Assembly: GCA_034931985.1 (NCBI GenBank)
Contig: JAYGHB010000101.1
Coordinates: 1 to 64,000, forward strand
Direction: 5' to 3'
DNA from: Halotia wernerae
GTDB taxonomy: Bacteria > Cyanobacteriota > Cyanobacteriia > Cyanobacteriales > Nostocaceae
Length of the DNA: 64,000 bases
Under the pieces are notes generated by a model. The model saw nothing but the letters and a program-made list of their open reading frames with translations, was not told the DNA's origin and did no database searches. Positions 34,311 through 43,137 of this stretch are shown here, piece after piece. Positions within the stretch are counted from its first letter, which is position 1, and the number at the start of each line of letters is the position of its first letter. The position numbers were made by a program, and so were the translations under genes.

Positions 34311-34889
34311 TTAAGGTCGGTTGACGCGATTAAGTAGCCAAAGCGACGCTAAAAGTCCAGCAAAATGCGCTGATACAGTGTTGGTATTTGCCTGTACTAC
34401 AAGCATGTCTAAACCGCTAATAATCCTGGTGGGATCAAAAAATTGGGTAGTTATGGCCTGGGGGGATATAGACCTTGCTACCAGCGTACCAACGATCGCC
34501 TGTGCGCCCAAAAGAGTCACCAGTGTTCCTCCTAAGTTCACCCACAGTCCCAAGCGTAATACTTGCACAGTCTCACTCTTACGAGGACGGTTGCTAGGAT
34601 TGGAAGATTGCAGTCGATTGCCAATTCTGGTGTAACGGTAAGCTAAATAAATGCCCCCACCCAAAATAATTAATCCACAAACTGCTAAGAAGACACCAAA
34701 GCCAGTTCCAGGATTATTACTGGGGCTGCCAGATCTTTGACTAAATATGGCGAACAGTAGCACAATTATGCCAGAAACTACGCCTAGTACTAACTGAATC
34801 CAGAAGCTAATCCAACCTATCAGGCGAAAGGTTTGGGCTATTGCCCGAAGATTAGACGAAGACGATGGAGTGTCCGGGGTTTGCGACAT
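34311..34889 (-). CDS. DUF3611 family membrane protein
   Basis: A 192-residue conserved cyanobacterial/chloroplast-related protein. Four hydrophobic helices (about residues 22-46, 64-86, 110-135 and 158-186) are predicted. The pattern RAIAQTFRLIGWISFWIQLVLGVVSG at the start and FFDPTRIISGLDMLVVQANTNTVSAHFAGLLASLWLL at the end is characteristic of the family. Cellular role unknown. Confidence 0.85.
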   Translation of the reverse strand: MSQTPDTPSSSSNLRAIAQTFRLIGWISFWIQLVLGVVSGIIVLLFAIFSQRSGSPSNNPGTGFGVFLAVCGLIILGGGIYLAYRYTRIGNRLQSSNPSNRPRKSETVQVLRLGLWVNLGGTLVTLLGAQAIVGTLVARSISPQAITTQFFDPTRIISGLDMLVVQANTNTVSAHFAGLLASLWLLNRVNRP

Positions 34890-35110
34890 ACTGAATCACC
34901 AATGCGCTAGGCGCTTGCTAAATTTACTATCACACTTACCAGATACGATATGAATATCTCAAGTTTAGACAATCAGTACTAAATGCTTGCTTTAATGTGT
35001 CTATACGCATGAAAACTGACAACATAATATCTGACTTGGCTTAATGTTTGAGGATCTGCACCGGGATAATCACTGTAAAACAAAGTGTTTATTAACTTTT
35101 ACAGACAAAA
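34890..35110. other. spacer between DUF3611 gene and pseudogene
   Basis: AT-rich, without a recognisable gene. It contains the promoter side of the DUF3611 gene (minus strand). Confidence 0.4.
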
Positions 35111-35134
35111 AGGCATTTTACCTGTAAAATGCCT
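35111..35134 (-). terminator. intrinsic terminator, minus strand
   Basis: Perfect arms AGGCATTTTAC (35111-35121) and GTAAAATGCCT (35124-35134), followed on the minus strand by a run of T (plus-strand AAAAA). It lies about 18 bp past the last stop codon of the decayed frame at 35152-35320. Confidence 0.72.
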
Positions 35135-35151
35135 TCGATGGCATCTTATGC

Positions 35152-35320
35152 TTAAGCAGTTCTAACCAGCTCGGCATCACTTAACACCAAGTCAATGGCT
35201 GTACCATTGTCTCAATTGCTCCTCACCACACCGCCTAGAGCTTGGATAGGGGCGTAGATGTTGCGCTCCTAAGATTTTCACCATCTTCCCGCGAATTCAG
35301 CGTCGTGGGTCGCTGCCTAA
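35152..35320 (-). pseudogene. 3' remnant of a protein gene with internal stop codons
   Basis: One minus-strand frame reads RNIYAPIQALGGVVRSN, a TGA stop, then DNGTAIDLVLSDAELVRTA and TAA. Upstream, the same frame has ATHDAEFAGRW followed by further stops. Such sustained protein-like sequence with scattered stops, and with its terminator retained, indicates a broken gene. I could not name the family. A structured RNA is the alternative. Confidence 0.4.
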
Positions 35321-35448
35321 TGTTTACGTTTTGCAAGTCCTGCCTCAGTCGCACTATCATAATGCTTACTTCTTTAGAGTAGCGTTATATACTTACTGCC
35401 AGGATTATACATTCTACCCTAGGGCATTTTTTTAGCCATTCACCAACC

Positions 35449-35796
35449 ATGAAACTTGAGGATATATATCAATTCTTTGAGAATCCTCCGCCAACTTACC
35501 TCTGTCAGGAACTAGCAGTTTGTTATATTTTGTATATTTTGCTACGAGGTGAATCCTACGGAACCGAGTTAATCCAACAATTGGAAACTGAATATCCAAC
35601 CTATAGGCTTTCGGATACCGTACTTTATAGTGCGATTAAGTTTCTCGAAGACCAAAGGGCAATCACTGGGTATTGGAAGAAACTCGAAGGGCGGGGACGC
35701 CCCAGGCGGATGTACCAAGTTTCTCCAGAATGGCAAGTTCAAGCACAGGATTTAGCCCAGCTTTGGCAGCAGTACATCAATCGGAGGACAAATTAA
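35449..35796 (+). CDS. PadR family transcriptional regulator (Pex-like)
   Basis: A 115-residue winged-helix protein. The PadR fold is visible: ELAVCYILYILLRGESYGTELIQQLETEYPTYRLSDTVLYSAIKFLEDQRAITGYWKKLEGRGRPRRMYQVSPEW, with the recognition helix around LSDTVLYSAIKFLE and the wing in GRGRPRRMY. Its size and cyanobacterial setting resemble the Pex protein that modulates the circadian clock gene kaiA, but many other PadR proteins exist, so no symbol is assigned. It lies downstream of a broken gene on the opposite strand. Confidence 0.8.
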   Translation: MKLEDIYQFFENPPPTYLCQELAVCYILYILLRGESYGTELIQQLETEYPTYRLSDTVLYSAIKFLEDQRAITGYWKKLEGRGRPRRMYQVSPEWQVQAQDLAQLWQQYINRRTN

Positions 35797-36131
35797 CGAA
35801 TAAAAAGGTGGGTACATACGTTGGTAAAGTGGCTATTCGGTCATCTGGTAGCTTCAATATCTCGACCAGGAACCGATTAATACAGGGAATTTCCCACAGG
35901 TTTTGTAAACGAGTTCATGCAAAGGACGGTTACTCGTATGCATTCTAAGATATTAGAAATTGCTCGGTTGTCCCTGTCATTGTTTGTGCTTCCGCACAAA
36001 AACATTCAAGGAACACCTCACAATTTCTCCTCCTTTCCTCTCACCACTGTACCTGTACTCAGGTCAGTGGGAGTCTCCAGGAGGGAAGACAGATGAATAA
36101 ATTTCCTCCATTCAAACACTAACAATTAGTT
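35797..36131. other. spacer between PadR gene and CCB-like gene
   Basis: 335 bp with no convincing gene. The segment 36030-36095 has CCTCTCACC..GGTCAGTGGGAGTCTCCAGGAGGG, with GGAG-rich sequence that could form weak structure. A promoter for the next gene must lie here but is not obvious. Confidence 0.35.
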
Positions 36132-36662
36132 ATGGATACTGCTATTCTGCCATCCACGTTGCTGCTAACTTTGTTGTTAGCGGTTGGGCTAATTTTCTTT
36201 ATTCGTGCCTCGACCAAAGACCGCATAGAAATAGCGCAACTGGTATCTGAGCAAGACGAAGCTACGTTAATGCCGCAATTACAGGAGTATTTTAGCTCTC
36301 GGTCTTATCGAGTGGCAGCGGTAGATCGGGAAAAAAACCAAGTGACTTTTGAAGGGTTTGTGAAACCAAGCTGGTTTTTAGCCGTGTTTTTAACACTGCT
36401 GGCATCGGCTGGTCTTGCTTGTCTAGCATTGGTCTTGTCTATGCTGATTCCTAGCATCGGTACTCTTTTTCTAGGAATGGTACTGCTATCGCCTTTGAGT
36501 GGTATTTTTTATTGGAAAAAAGCTGGAAGACTTGAGAAAGTGTCGCTAAAACTGGAAGCAAATCCAAATCAGCAACACTCCTCAAGTAAGCTGACTGTAA
36601 TTGCTCATCGAGACGAACTCAGTGAGTTACAAAAGACACTACAGTTTAAGCTTGGTGAGTAA
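36132..36662 (+). CDS. cofactor assembly of complex C subunit B-like membrane protein
   Basis: A 176-residue protein with one N-terminal transmembrane helix (LLLTLLLAVGLIFFIRA), a soluble region with VAAVDREKNQVTFEGFVKPSW, two closely spaced helices (VFLTLLASAGLACLALVLSML; GTLFLGMVLLSPLSGIFYW) and a cytoplasmic tail. This matches the CCB-type family annotated in cyanobacteria and chloroplasts, which helps attach the extra heme to cytochrome b6. Assignment is by motif recall; the enzyme-like residues that would prove the role are not visible. Confidence 0.6.
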   Translation: MDTAILPSTLLLTLLLAVGLIFFIRASTKDRIEIAQLVSEQDEATLMPQLQEYFSSRSYRVAAVDREKNQVTFEGFVKPSWFLAVFLTLLASAGLACLALVLSMLIPSIGTLFLGMVLLSPLSGIFYWKKAGRLEKVSLKLEANPNQQHSSSKLTVIAHRDELSELQKTLQFKLGE

Positions 36663-37206
36663 ATTTGGTTTTCTGTTACCGCCGCTTTAATGTGAAATGC
36701 AGACTTCTGGACAATTCTTGAGGAAATGGACATTACAGCAGTTTTCGACCAAACCCGCTACAAAATAAATCGCAGAATGAATTAATTACTGGCTTTGATT
36801 ATTTCCGTCTGTGGCACGATTGATTGCAATTTGCTGTAGGGAGGAGGAAAGACGATTGGTGGGATGTAGGTTTTCCCTACGGCAAAATGCCGTAGGGAAA
36901 AAGCTGTAGTTTGTTGACAGAGCTTTCTTCCTGGGCAATCCCTTAAATGAGAGCGCAACTCAACTCTCGCTTTTGGATGCATTTCGCTCTATCCTGACTC
37001 CCTTCTGCATCATTAGACTTAAAAATCAATACTATACAAACCGGAGTGGTTTGATCAGAGTTGATCGTCCAATTACTTGGACATAAGTCTACTGGCAAAT
37101 CAGCTACAAACTTAAAAAAAACCAAAATATTGCATAAACTGAGCAACTTTGCCAGTTAAATGATTGTCAGAAGACACATTCAACACATTAAAATAACCAT
37201 TTCTGG
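36663..37206. other. convergent spacer with a strong hairpin
   Basis: 544 bp between converging genes. No gene is supported. Notable is the perfect inverted repeat at 36871-36901, listed separately. Confidence 0.5.
36871..36901. terminator. perfect 14-bp inverted repeat, probable bidirectional terminator
   Basis: Arms TTTTCCCTACGGCA (36871-36884) and TGCCGTAGGGAAAA (36888-36901) with a 3-base loop. The T-rich and A-rich ends allow termination on both strands. It lies between converging genes. Confidence 0.65.
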
Positions 37207-37551
37207 TTAGCGACTAGCTACAGCCACAGCCAAAGGTTCAGTACCTACAGGAGTTTCTAATACCCGTAGACTGGGAAACAAGAAATGGTTCTCTTCTACG
37301 TATTGAGCACCAAACAGTCCCTTTTCTGCCCAGAAATAACGGTCTGTGGTGTGTTCATTTCGCTTTACCAGTAGCAAAGCAGGTGGCGCGATCCTCTCAG
37401 CTTGAATAAATTTTCTCGCTGCTGTCACAGGTTTTTCTTCGCCGCTTTCGATGCTATATTGAGGCACATGTTCTAGAATTCGTCGTCCTTCTTGGCGACG
37501 ACGACTTTTGCGTTTCCGTCTCCTTGCCAACCTATTGTCCTCCTCTTTCAA
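37207..37551 (-). CDS. DUF3155 domain protein
   Basis: A 114-residue cyanobacterial conserved protein. A very basic N-terminus (RLARRRKRKSRRRQEGRRILE) precedes the DUF3155 core HVPQYSIESGEEKPVTAARKFIQAERIAPPALLLVKRNEHTTDRYFWAEKGLFGAQYVEENHFLFPSL. The Arg-rich part suggests nucleic-acid or ribosome binding. No function is established. Its own promoter region faces the sensor-kinase gene at 37813. Confidence 0.82.
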   Translation of the reverse strand: MKEEDNRLARRRKRKSRRRQEGRRILEHVPQYSIESGEEKPVTAARKFIQAERIAPPALLLVKRNEHTTDRYFWAEKGLFGAQYVEENHFLFPSLRVLETPVGTEPLAVAVASR

Positions 37552-37812
37552 GCTGATAGATTGTAGTTATAGCTACAAAATCCGTCGCAATTATATAAGT
37601 TCTAGTTCAAAAGATCAATAGTTTTTTAACTTTTGATACGGGAAAAATAATATTTTTGTATATAGATAAATCAATAGTGGTAGAGGATATAATCCCCAGG
37701 AACAAGCTATTACTGAGAAGTTTTAGTTAAGCTTTATTAAATGAGTTAGGGAAAACTAAGTGTCTTCTTTAATCTTCCCTTAAATTCCGTGATCCTGAGC
37801 AAGAGCTGAAAA

Positions 37813-39168
37813 ATGTTAATGTCTGCCAGTTCGGATTTTGTTGCTCTATGTCGAGAGCAAATAGCACTGCTAACCCAAGGGCTGGGAGCAACTTTAAGTG
37901 TTGTTTATCTCACACAAGAATTGGTAGAGGCTCCAACAGGTGAGGCAAAACTGATTCCTGTGGTAGTTTACCCAGAGACAGCAGTATTGCAGCCAGGGCA
38001 AGAAATTAGTCAAGCAACAGCACGCAAGCAACTCCAAATAGGCAATGTTTTGCTACTGCCCCAGCAAAAAGGAAAATTATTGACAGCAGGCTCTGAATCT
38101 CCTAGCTCTTCACGGGAGACAAAAATACCAGATACTGAGCAACCTTATTTTAAAGATGAATACCTGTTCAGTGGAAACCAAATCGTCTTACCTCTAATCC
38201 ATGAGGGCGTAATGATGGGCTTACTGGTGACAGGTAGGGAAGATCGGCCTTGGAACGAACAGGAGCAAAGCGAAATACAAAGGATAGTTCAAACGCTGGC
38301 GATCGCTTGTATTTTGGATCAACGTCGAGCCTGGTTGCAACATCAGCTGCATCAACAACAAATCCTCCAAGAACAGCAACGGGATTTGTTAGATAACCTC
38401 TTGCACCAGTTTCGCAACCCATTAACAGCATTACGAACCTTTGGCAAACTGCTATTAAAGCGACTGCGCCCAGGTGATCCTAACCGAGATGTGGGAGCCA
38501 ATATTGTCAGAGAAAGCGATCGCCTGCAAGAATTACTCCAAGAGTTTGGTAAAGTCATTGACTGGACAGAGTTAGATTTAGCGCCACTATCACTGCCCGA
38601 AAACGAAGTATTTGTGGAAGCAACTGTGCAGCAAGAATCCAAACCAGCATTATTATTGCCAGGAACGGGAGATCAAGTAACTGATTGCTCTTTAGCAGAT
38701 TTATTAGCACCATTGTTAGTTTCAGCTCAAGCCATAGCACAAGAGCGTAATCTCCAATTAAAAACAGAAATTCCTCGCAATTTGCCATTAGTAAGAGCCA
38801 ACATCAAAGCATTGCGAGAAGTGTTGAGCAATATTATTGATAATGCACTCAAATATACTCCCACAGGTGGCAAAATTTCCATTCAGGCAGGGCAAGAAAA
38901 AGCTCATTTCCAAGGAATTGCCGTTAGTGATACTGGCCCTGGTATTCCACCACAAGATTTAGAACATCTTGGAGAACGACACTATCGGGGCGTGCAAGCT
39001 CAAACTCAAATTCCTGGTACGGGTTTAGGGATAGCGATCGCTAAACAATTAATCGAACAAATGCAGGGCGAAATTGAAGTTTTCAGCCCTGCAATCAATT
39101 CAGATATCACTTCACCCGATACTCCGGGAGCCACGTTTATTATTTGGTTACCGGAAGTTGAGAAATAG
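37813..39168 (+). CDS. GAF-domain sensor histidine kinase
   Basis: A 451-residue cytoplasmic kinase without transmembrane segments. The N-terminal GAF-like region (about residues 10-175; LIPVVVYPETAVLQ, GNQIVLPLIHEGVMMGLLVTG) is followed by HisKA (His in LLDNLLHQFRNPLTALRTFGKLLLKRL) and HATPase_c (N-box REVLSNIIDNALKYTPTGG, G1 VSDTGPGIP, G2 PGTGLGIAIAKQLIE). The LHQFRNPLTALRTF motif is shared by cyanobacterial kinases that control stress genes. No response regulator is adjacent. Confidence 0.9.
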   Translation: MLMSASSDFVALCREQIALLTQGLGATLSVVYLTQELVEAPTGEAKLIPVVVYPETAVLQPGQEISQATARKQLQIGNVLLLPQQKGKLLTAGSESPSSSRETKIPDTEQPYFKDEYLFSGNQIVLPLIHEGVMMGLLVTGREDRPWNEQEQSEIQRIVQTLAIACILDQRRAWLQHQLHQQQILQEQQRDLLDNLLHQFRNPLTALRTFGKLLLKRLRPGDPNRDVGANIVRESDRLQELLQEFGKVIDWTELDLAPLSLPENEVFVEATVQQESKPALLLPGTGDQVTDCSLADLLAPLLVSAQAIAQERNLQLKTEIPRNLPLVRANIKALREVLSNIIDNALKYTPTGGKISIQAGQEKAHFQGIAVSDTGPGIPPQDLEHLGERHYRGVQAQTQIPGTGLGIAIAKQLIEQMQGEIEVFSPAINSDITSPDTPGATFIIWLPEVEK

Positions 39169-39181
39169 TCATTAGTAATGA

Positions 39182-40423
39182 CTATTTAAGTGAAACCAAC
39201 AAATTTTGATTAATTGTCATTTGTAGATCAGTGTCTGGATTAATGGCGATTAAGTCAACACTATTTTTGCCAAAGAATAAACCTATCAATGCACCGATAC
39301 CAGCACCACCTAAGACTTCTTCTGTGGCAATAGCGCGATCGCCTGTGACGGCAGAGACTGCGGCTGCGGCTCCTGCACCTAGAACAGTATTCTTGAGGAT
39401 TGTAGTAGTACTAGTACCTTTGTTCACAGTTTCTTTTTTGGTAATGACTTCAGAAGTAGCGTTAATCTGGTACTCCTGACCTGTGGTCAAAACTAGTTTC
39501 TCAGCAACGAATTGAGAACCGCCCGTAGCAGGTTTGAGTTGACCAATAACTTGACTACCAGCAGGAATCACTACAGCTCCTTCTTGCGTAACCACACTCT
39601 GCGATACTGTTAGTGTCAAAGGTGCTGTTTCATCTTTAGTCACAAGAATTTTTTCTGCTTTGTCATACTTGACAGGGATAGCAGTCCCCTTGGGAATGGT
39701 TACAGCTACGGGTGTTGGCGTAGTTTGTCCAACAGCTACAATATAAGGCGAGTTAATTGCTGAGGCTTGATTAGAACTGACTAACGCTTGGTAGATAAAA
39801 GCTGCTACTTGGGCGCGTGTAGCGGTTGTAGTGGGATTTAAGAACTTAACATTAGGATAGTTCACTACAATTTGCTTCTCAGTTGCCGCTGCGATGGGAC
39901 TACGGGCATAGTCAGCAATGTTAGAGGCATCATTGAAGTATTGTAAAGTGCTGCTAACGTTACCACTGGGAGAATATTCCAGACCGTTGGCGAGGGAAAC
40001 TAAAACTTGTTGGCGGGGAATAGCCTGATTAGGTTCAAAGCGATTGCCAGGGTATCCCGATAAGAAACCAATGGTATAAGCTTGCTGAATGGCGCTTGAT
40101 GCCCAGTAATTGCTAGGTACATCCACAAATCTGATTGGCTGACGCTGCTGGGCTTTTTGAAAAGCTTTGTTGACCATTGCCGCAAATTGAGCGCGTGTCA
40201 CAGGTTCTTCTGGGCGGAAGCTACCATCAGGGAACCCAGCAATTACACCTCGCTGTGATAATTGTTGAATAAACTGTGATGCCCAGTAATTAGATGAAAC
40301 ATCAGAAAAGGTAGTTTGAGCTAAAGATGGTGCTGCTGCAACAAAGGGAGCTATAGCACCTACTGTGAGGCTCAAAGCCATAAGAGCAGATGTTCTAGAT
40401 TGCCAACGATTTAAAGTAAACAT
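39182..40423 (-). CDS. S-layer homology (SLH) domain secreted protein
   Basis: A 413-residue exported protein. Signal peptide at residues 1-36 (LTVGAIAPFVAAAPSLAQ). Three SLH repeats at about residues 38-215 (TFSDVSSNYWASQFIQQLSQRGVIAGFPDGSFRP... repeated), which anchor proteins to peptidoglycan-linked polymer. The second half (about residues 240-413) is the GTAIPVKYDKAEKILVTKDETAPLTL..QINATSEV..GAGIGALIGLFFG domain that is also found alone in the gene at 40998-41681, so the two are paralogues for that part. It ends in a Gly-rich membrane-like segment. It converges with the sensor kinase with 13 bp between stop codons. Confidence 0.88.
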   Translation of the reverse strand: MFTLNRWQSRTSALMALSLTVGAIAPFVAAAPSLAQTTFSDVSSNYWASQFIQQLSQRGVIAGFPDGSFRPEEPVTRAQFAAMVNKAFQKAQQRQPIRFVDVPSNYWASSAIQQAYTIGFLSGYPGNRFEPNQAIPRQQVLVSLANGLEYSPSGNVSSTLQYFNDASNIADYARSPIAAATEKQIVVNYPNVKFLNPTTTATRAQVAAFIYQALVSSNQASAINSPYIVAVGQTTPTPVAVTIPKGTAIPVKYDKAEKILVTKDETAPLTLTVSQSVVTQEGAVVIPAGSQVIGQLKPATGGSQFVAEKLVLTTGQEYQINATSEVITKKETVNKGTSTTTILKNTVLGAGAAAAVSAVTGDRAIATEEVLGGAGIGALIGLFFGKNSVDLIAINPDTDLQMTINQNLLVSLK

Positions 40424-40532
40424 TGTTTTTTACTCCACTAAAATTATTTTTTCTTCTGTTAATTATTTAGACAATTTTTGAAATACAAAGTTCCTATTTT
40501 CTCAGCTTTTATGTAATTAATTTTACTCTAAA

Positions 40533-40746
40533 TAGGGCTTGCTGAATAGAAGTGCAATATAGACCAGATAAGGGTTTTAAGCCTTTTTCCAACAAACGAG
40601 TGCAAGGTTATAACATCTAGAGTCTCAAAACCCTTGCACAATCGTTAGCGATCGCTGGGTAAATTTGTCAACTGAGCGATGAAACAACTATTTCGTATGC
40701 TGTGTGGCTTCTAGATTTGCTTAAGAGACTTATTCAGCAACCCCTA
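40533..40746. mobile_element. 214-bp MITE with 16-bp inverted ends and TA flanks
   Basis: Ends TAGGGCTTGCTGAATA (40533-40548) and TATTCAGCAACCCCTA (40731-40746) are inverted repeats with one mismatch. TA at both ends agrees with target-site duplication of IS630/mariner-type elements. Inside, GAGTGCAAGG and CCCTTGCAC form a second pair. It has no coding capacity. Confidence 0.7.
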
Positions 40747-40997
40747 ATTAGAGGCTAACCAAAAAACATTTATATCCTAAAAAAGAGGTATTAGATAATA
40801 GTGTAATTACCTAATACCAATAACATATTACTTGCTATTAAACCAATATGGATATTAATAAAGACGATATTAGAGGCAGGATAGTTGCTTAAAAATGAAA
40901 TATTTTTACTATTAAAAATTAAGCGATCGCACACTATATTTAAAGCGGCGATCACTAATTGGTAATGATTAAGTTCACGACTAAAAATGAACAAATC
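40747..40997. other. spacer without recognised gene
   Basis: AT-rich, contains HIP1 octamers (GCGATCGC near 40923). Nothing else is recognised. Confidence 0.35.
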
Positions 40998-41681
40998 TTA
41001 ATAGCGGTACAGTGTCAAGTTAGAGTTCAGCGTCAGCCTCAAATCTTGCTCAGGTCTAATGACGAAGGCTTCAGTTTCTTGTTTGCGTAATAACACACTT
41101 GCTCCCGCACCCGCAGCTGCACCAATAACAGGTTTTAAATCATCGATTCTCCGATTCCCTGTAACTAGTGAACCTAAAAGACCAGCACCTGCACCAATAG
41201 CTGCATCAGTTAAAACTTGACCAGTATTAGGCCCTTGGGAAATTTTTTCAGTTGTGGTATATGTCTGAGAAGTAGCATTAATCTGCTGACGTTCACCGTT
41301 GGAGAATACTAATTCTTGAGCTACAAACCGCACACCTTGTCTGTTATCTCTATCTCTAGAATAAGTATCTAGATTTACAGGTTCTAGCTGTCCAACAATT
41401 TCAGTATTTCTAGGAATCAATACATTTCTGTTCCTGTCAATAATGTCATTTGCTATTCTCAACTTCAGAGATTTAGTTTCCCCAGGCTTAACAGTAATTT
41501 TTTCGCTGTTGGCTTTTACAGGAAAACTTACTCCCGAAGGAATGGTTACGTTTCTGGATTGCCCAACGTTGTATTGTGCATTAGCAGGAGCTAATGTAAT
41601 CAGTGGAGTAATGGCAACTGTAGTAATTGCCATTGTCATAAGTGCAGCAGTTCCAGATTTCCAACGATAAAGGCGTGTCAT
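40998..41681 (-). CDS. secreted protein paralogous to the C-terminal half of the SLH protein
   Basis: A 227-residue exported protein. Signal peptide at residues 1-36 (TTVAITPLITLAPANAQ). The mature part shares the layout of the SLH protein's second half: IPSGVSFPVKANSEKITVKPGETKSLKL (near the VPKGTAIPVKYDKAEKI-type segment), RNTEIVGQLEPV, GVRFVAQELVFSNGERQQINATSQTY, then a Gly/Ala-rich stretch (AAIGAGAGLLGSLVTGN) and RPEQDLRLTLNSNL. The function is unknown. Proximity (574 bp) and shared domain suggest a duplication with loss or gain of the SLH part. Confidence 0.75.
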   Translation of the reverse strand: MTRLYRWKSGTAALMTMAITTVAITPLITLAPANAQYNVGQSRNVTIPSGVSFPVKANSEKITVKPGETKSLKLRIANDIIDRNRNVLIPRNTEIVGQLEPVNLDTYSRDRDNRQGVRFVAQELVFSNGERQQINATSQTYTTTEKISQGPNTGQVLTDAAIGAGAGLLGSLVTGNRRIDDLKPVIGAAAGAGASVLLRKQETEAFVIRPEQDLRLTLNSNLTLYRY

Positions 41682-42547
41682 AGTAAGGCTTCCATTTATG
41701 TCTGTAATGTATGTAATGACGAGGATTTACTGAGTTTGTTTCTGGCTGTTTTTAAACGTGACTATAGTCATATTCCGCAAGATAGGGTGATCATGACATG
41801 GGTCGTATGTGCAGTTGTTCCTCAATTTTTCTTTATCGCCTATGTCCACAGAAAATTTATGCTGTTAAGTAAAGACAAACGGATTAACAGCGGACTCATA
41901 TCTTCTATTTTAGGTTTTTTGGCAAGAATTAAAGAATTGAAACGTCAGTTCGATGAATCTCTCTTACAAGGTTATGGACATTAGTCCTAAGTTAAGTGAG
42001 CAGAATTAACTGTAAAACGTCATTGCGAGCGAAATGAAATGGAGTGAAGCAATCGCAGGGTCTGGGATTGCTACCCTTACTCCTAACAAAGAAGCTACGC
42101 GTAGCTTGCTTCCCGTAGGGGTACGGGAACGCTAAGGGCGAACATTCCACTTTGCTCCATAAAGCCCTTTGGGCATGGCAACTCTTGGAGACGCTAGGCG
42201 ATCGCTTAGCGCAATGACAAATTATCTTAATATTTATTTAAACCTACCTACTTAACGCAGCGAAAATCAAGGATGGTGCGTTAGCCTACTAGACTGACAC
42301 AGCTAAAATGATGGATGCATCAACAAAAATCCATCTTATCGGCGTTTATCGGCGGTTTATTTCATCTCATCTAAAGCACTAAATTAGCCTTGTCCCGCCA
42401 TTCCTCAACAGCGATCGCTAACTATAAACAAAGTGATGTGAGAGAATTTCGTTCAAACCCCTTTTGATAAAAACTCTGACCCAGCAATTCGCTCAATTTC
42501 ATGGTCTTAGTATATAATTATAGATTGTGTCGATTCAAAGCTAGACC
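41682..42547. repeat. long spacer with dispersed repeat block
   Basis: The segment 42008-42215 contains GTCATTGCGAGCGAAATG, GCAGGGTCTGGGATTGCT, GCTACGCGTAGC and CTTGGAGACGCTAGGCGATCGC, an assembly of repeats frequent in Nostoc. No supported gene lies in the spacer. The promoter of rpmI-rplT is expected near 42490-42540. Confidence 0.5.
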
Positions 42548-42745
42548 ATGCCTAAATTAAAGACCCGTAAAGCAGCAGCAAAGCGATTCCGTGCCACTGG
42601 CACAGGTAAAATCGTGCGTCGGAAAGCTTTCAAAAACCACCTTTTAGAACACAAGTCTTCTAACAAAAAGCGTAACATGTCCAAGACTGCACTTGTAAAC
42701 GAACGCGATGCAGACAACGTACGCTTGATGCTCCCTTATTTGTAA
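42548..42745 (+). CDS. rpmI: 50S ribosomal protein L35
   Basis: 65 residues of the large-subunit protein L35. The bL35 signature is PKLKTRKAAAKRFRATGTGKIVRRKAFKNHLLEHKSSNKKRN. It is directly upstream of rplT (25 bp), the normal pairing. infC is not adjacent, as in many cyanobacteria. Confidence 0.98.
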   Translation: MPKLKTRKAAAKRFRATGTGKIVRRKAFKNHLLEHKSSNKKRNMSKTALVNERDADNVRLMLPYL

Positions 42746-42770
42746 GTATAAATTTTTCAGGAAATAAATT

Positions 42771-43127
42771 ATGACTAGGGTAAAACGCGGTAATGTAGCT
42801 CGTAAACGCCGCAATAAAATTCTCAAACTAGCTAAAGGTTTTCGTGGTTCTCACTCAACTTTATTTAGAACCGCCAACCAACAGGTAATGAAGGCATTAC
42901 GCAGTTCTTACCGCGATCGCAAAAATAAAAAGCGCGATTTTCGTCGCCTTTGGATTACCCGTATTAACGCAGCTTCTAGACAACATGGCTTGAGCTATAG
43001 CCAGCTGATCGGCAACTTGAAAAAAGCCGATGTCCAACTCAATCGTAAGATGTTAGCTCAATTGGCAGTCCTCGATCCAGCTAGCTTCAGCAAAGTCGCT
43101 GAATTGGCAAGCCAGGCAAAAGGGTAA
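42771..43127 (+). CDS. rplT: 50S ribosomal protein L20
   Basis: 118 residues of large-subunit protein L20, which organises 23S rRNA and regulates its own operon in other bacteria. Core sequence KRGNVARKRRNKILKLAKGFRGSHSTLFRTANQQVMKALRSSYRDRKNKKRDFRRLWITRINAASRQHGLSYSQLIGNLKKA is intact. Co-transcribed with rpmI. Confidence 0.98.
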   Translation: MTRVKRGNVARKRRNKILKLAKGFRGSHSTLFRTANQQVMKALRSSYRDRKNKKRDFRRLWITRINAASRQHGLSYSQLIGNLKKADVQLNRKMLAQLAVLDPASFSKVAELASQAKG

Positions 43128-43137
43128 AGTGTAAAGA

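Noticed and set aside
34890..35448. Structured RNA such as tmRNA, 6S or RNase P
   Set aside because: None of their conserved motifs is seen; a decayed protein frame explains the sequence better.
41736..41984. 82-codon plus-strand frame upstream of rpmI
   Set aside because: It has no recognised family or good ribosome binding site. A short hydrophobic stretch is not enough to call it a gene.
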